6,168 nucleotides of DNA. Source: Akkermansiaceae bacterium. Lineage in GTDB: Bacteria; Verrucomicrobiota; Verrucomicrobiia; Verrucomicrobiales; Akkermansiaceae. The notes beneath the pieces are model-generated. The model made no database searches. It was given only the letters and a program-made list of their open reading frames with translations, and was not told where the DNA came from. Below are positions 6,132-6,168 of the stretch, piece by piece. Where the stretch lies: assembly GCA_025457805.1 (NCBI GenBank), contig JALOTR010000190.1:1-6168 (forward strand). Direction: 5' to 3'. Position numbers and translations under genes: made by a program. The number at the start of each line of letters is the position of its first letter. The stretch's first letter is position 1.

Positions 6132-6168
6132 GCGTGTGTTATTGGTGTTTGAAAATACTAAAAATGCT

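Noticed and set aside
1..6168. Mobile elements, CRISPR arrays, tRNA or rRNA genes, prophage or defence genes.
   Set aside because: No transposase, integrase, regularly spaced repeats, RNA-gene signatures or defence domains are visible. The five genes account for nearly all of the window.

Overview
The window is about 6.2 kb of fairly GC-rich bacterial chromosome carrying five protein genes. All five look like ordinary housekeeping or transport functions. The organism is probably a Gram-negative member of the Verrucomicrobiota. The main reason is the outer-membrane porin, whose mature N-terminus (a 'LYKNSENPWLQ' stretch after the signal peptide) and 'YYIHGHNLKL' strand near the C-terminus resemble porins I associate with that phylum. 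Most genes also lack a clear Shine-Dalgarno sequence. This placement is a judgement from memory, not a search result.

Layout. At the left edge is the C-terminal half of a zinc-type, Ahr/YjgB-like aldehyde reductase (+). It ends only 11 bp from the end of a convergent OprO/OprP-type porin gene (-). The porin is divergent, across a 140-bp intergenic region, from a two-gene + strand unit: a sodium:solute symporter and, 33 bp later, an APC-superfamily amino-acid permease. The permease converges on a TerC/Alx-family membrane protein gene (-), with a 51-bp gap holding a weak hairpin. The last 100 or so bases are AT-rich. They hold a strong minus-strand terminator-type hairpin and a possible terC promoter with an inverted repeat. 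No gene-free stretch exceeds 300 bases.

How the parts may fit together. The porin could admit small solutes through the outer membrane, and the symporter and permease could then carry them across the inner membrane. No substrate can be assigned, so this is only a contextual hypothesis. The TerC-type protein belongs to a family tied to manganese and other metal homeostasis and appears independent of its neighbours.

I did not find a new multi-gene system. The points most worth a second look are small: the hairpin/terminator and inverted repeat upstream of terC, an insertion in the TerC cytoplasmic loop, tandem hairpins presenting SD-like loops before the porin start, heptamer repeats in the divergent intergenic region, a duplicated start-codon region in the permease, and altered residues at the predicted sodium site of the symporter.
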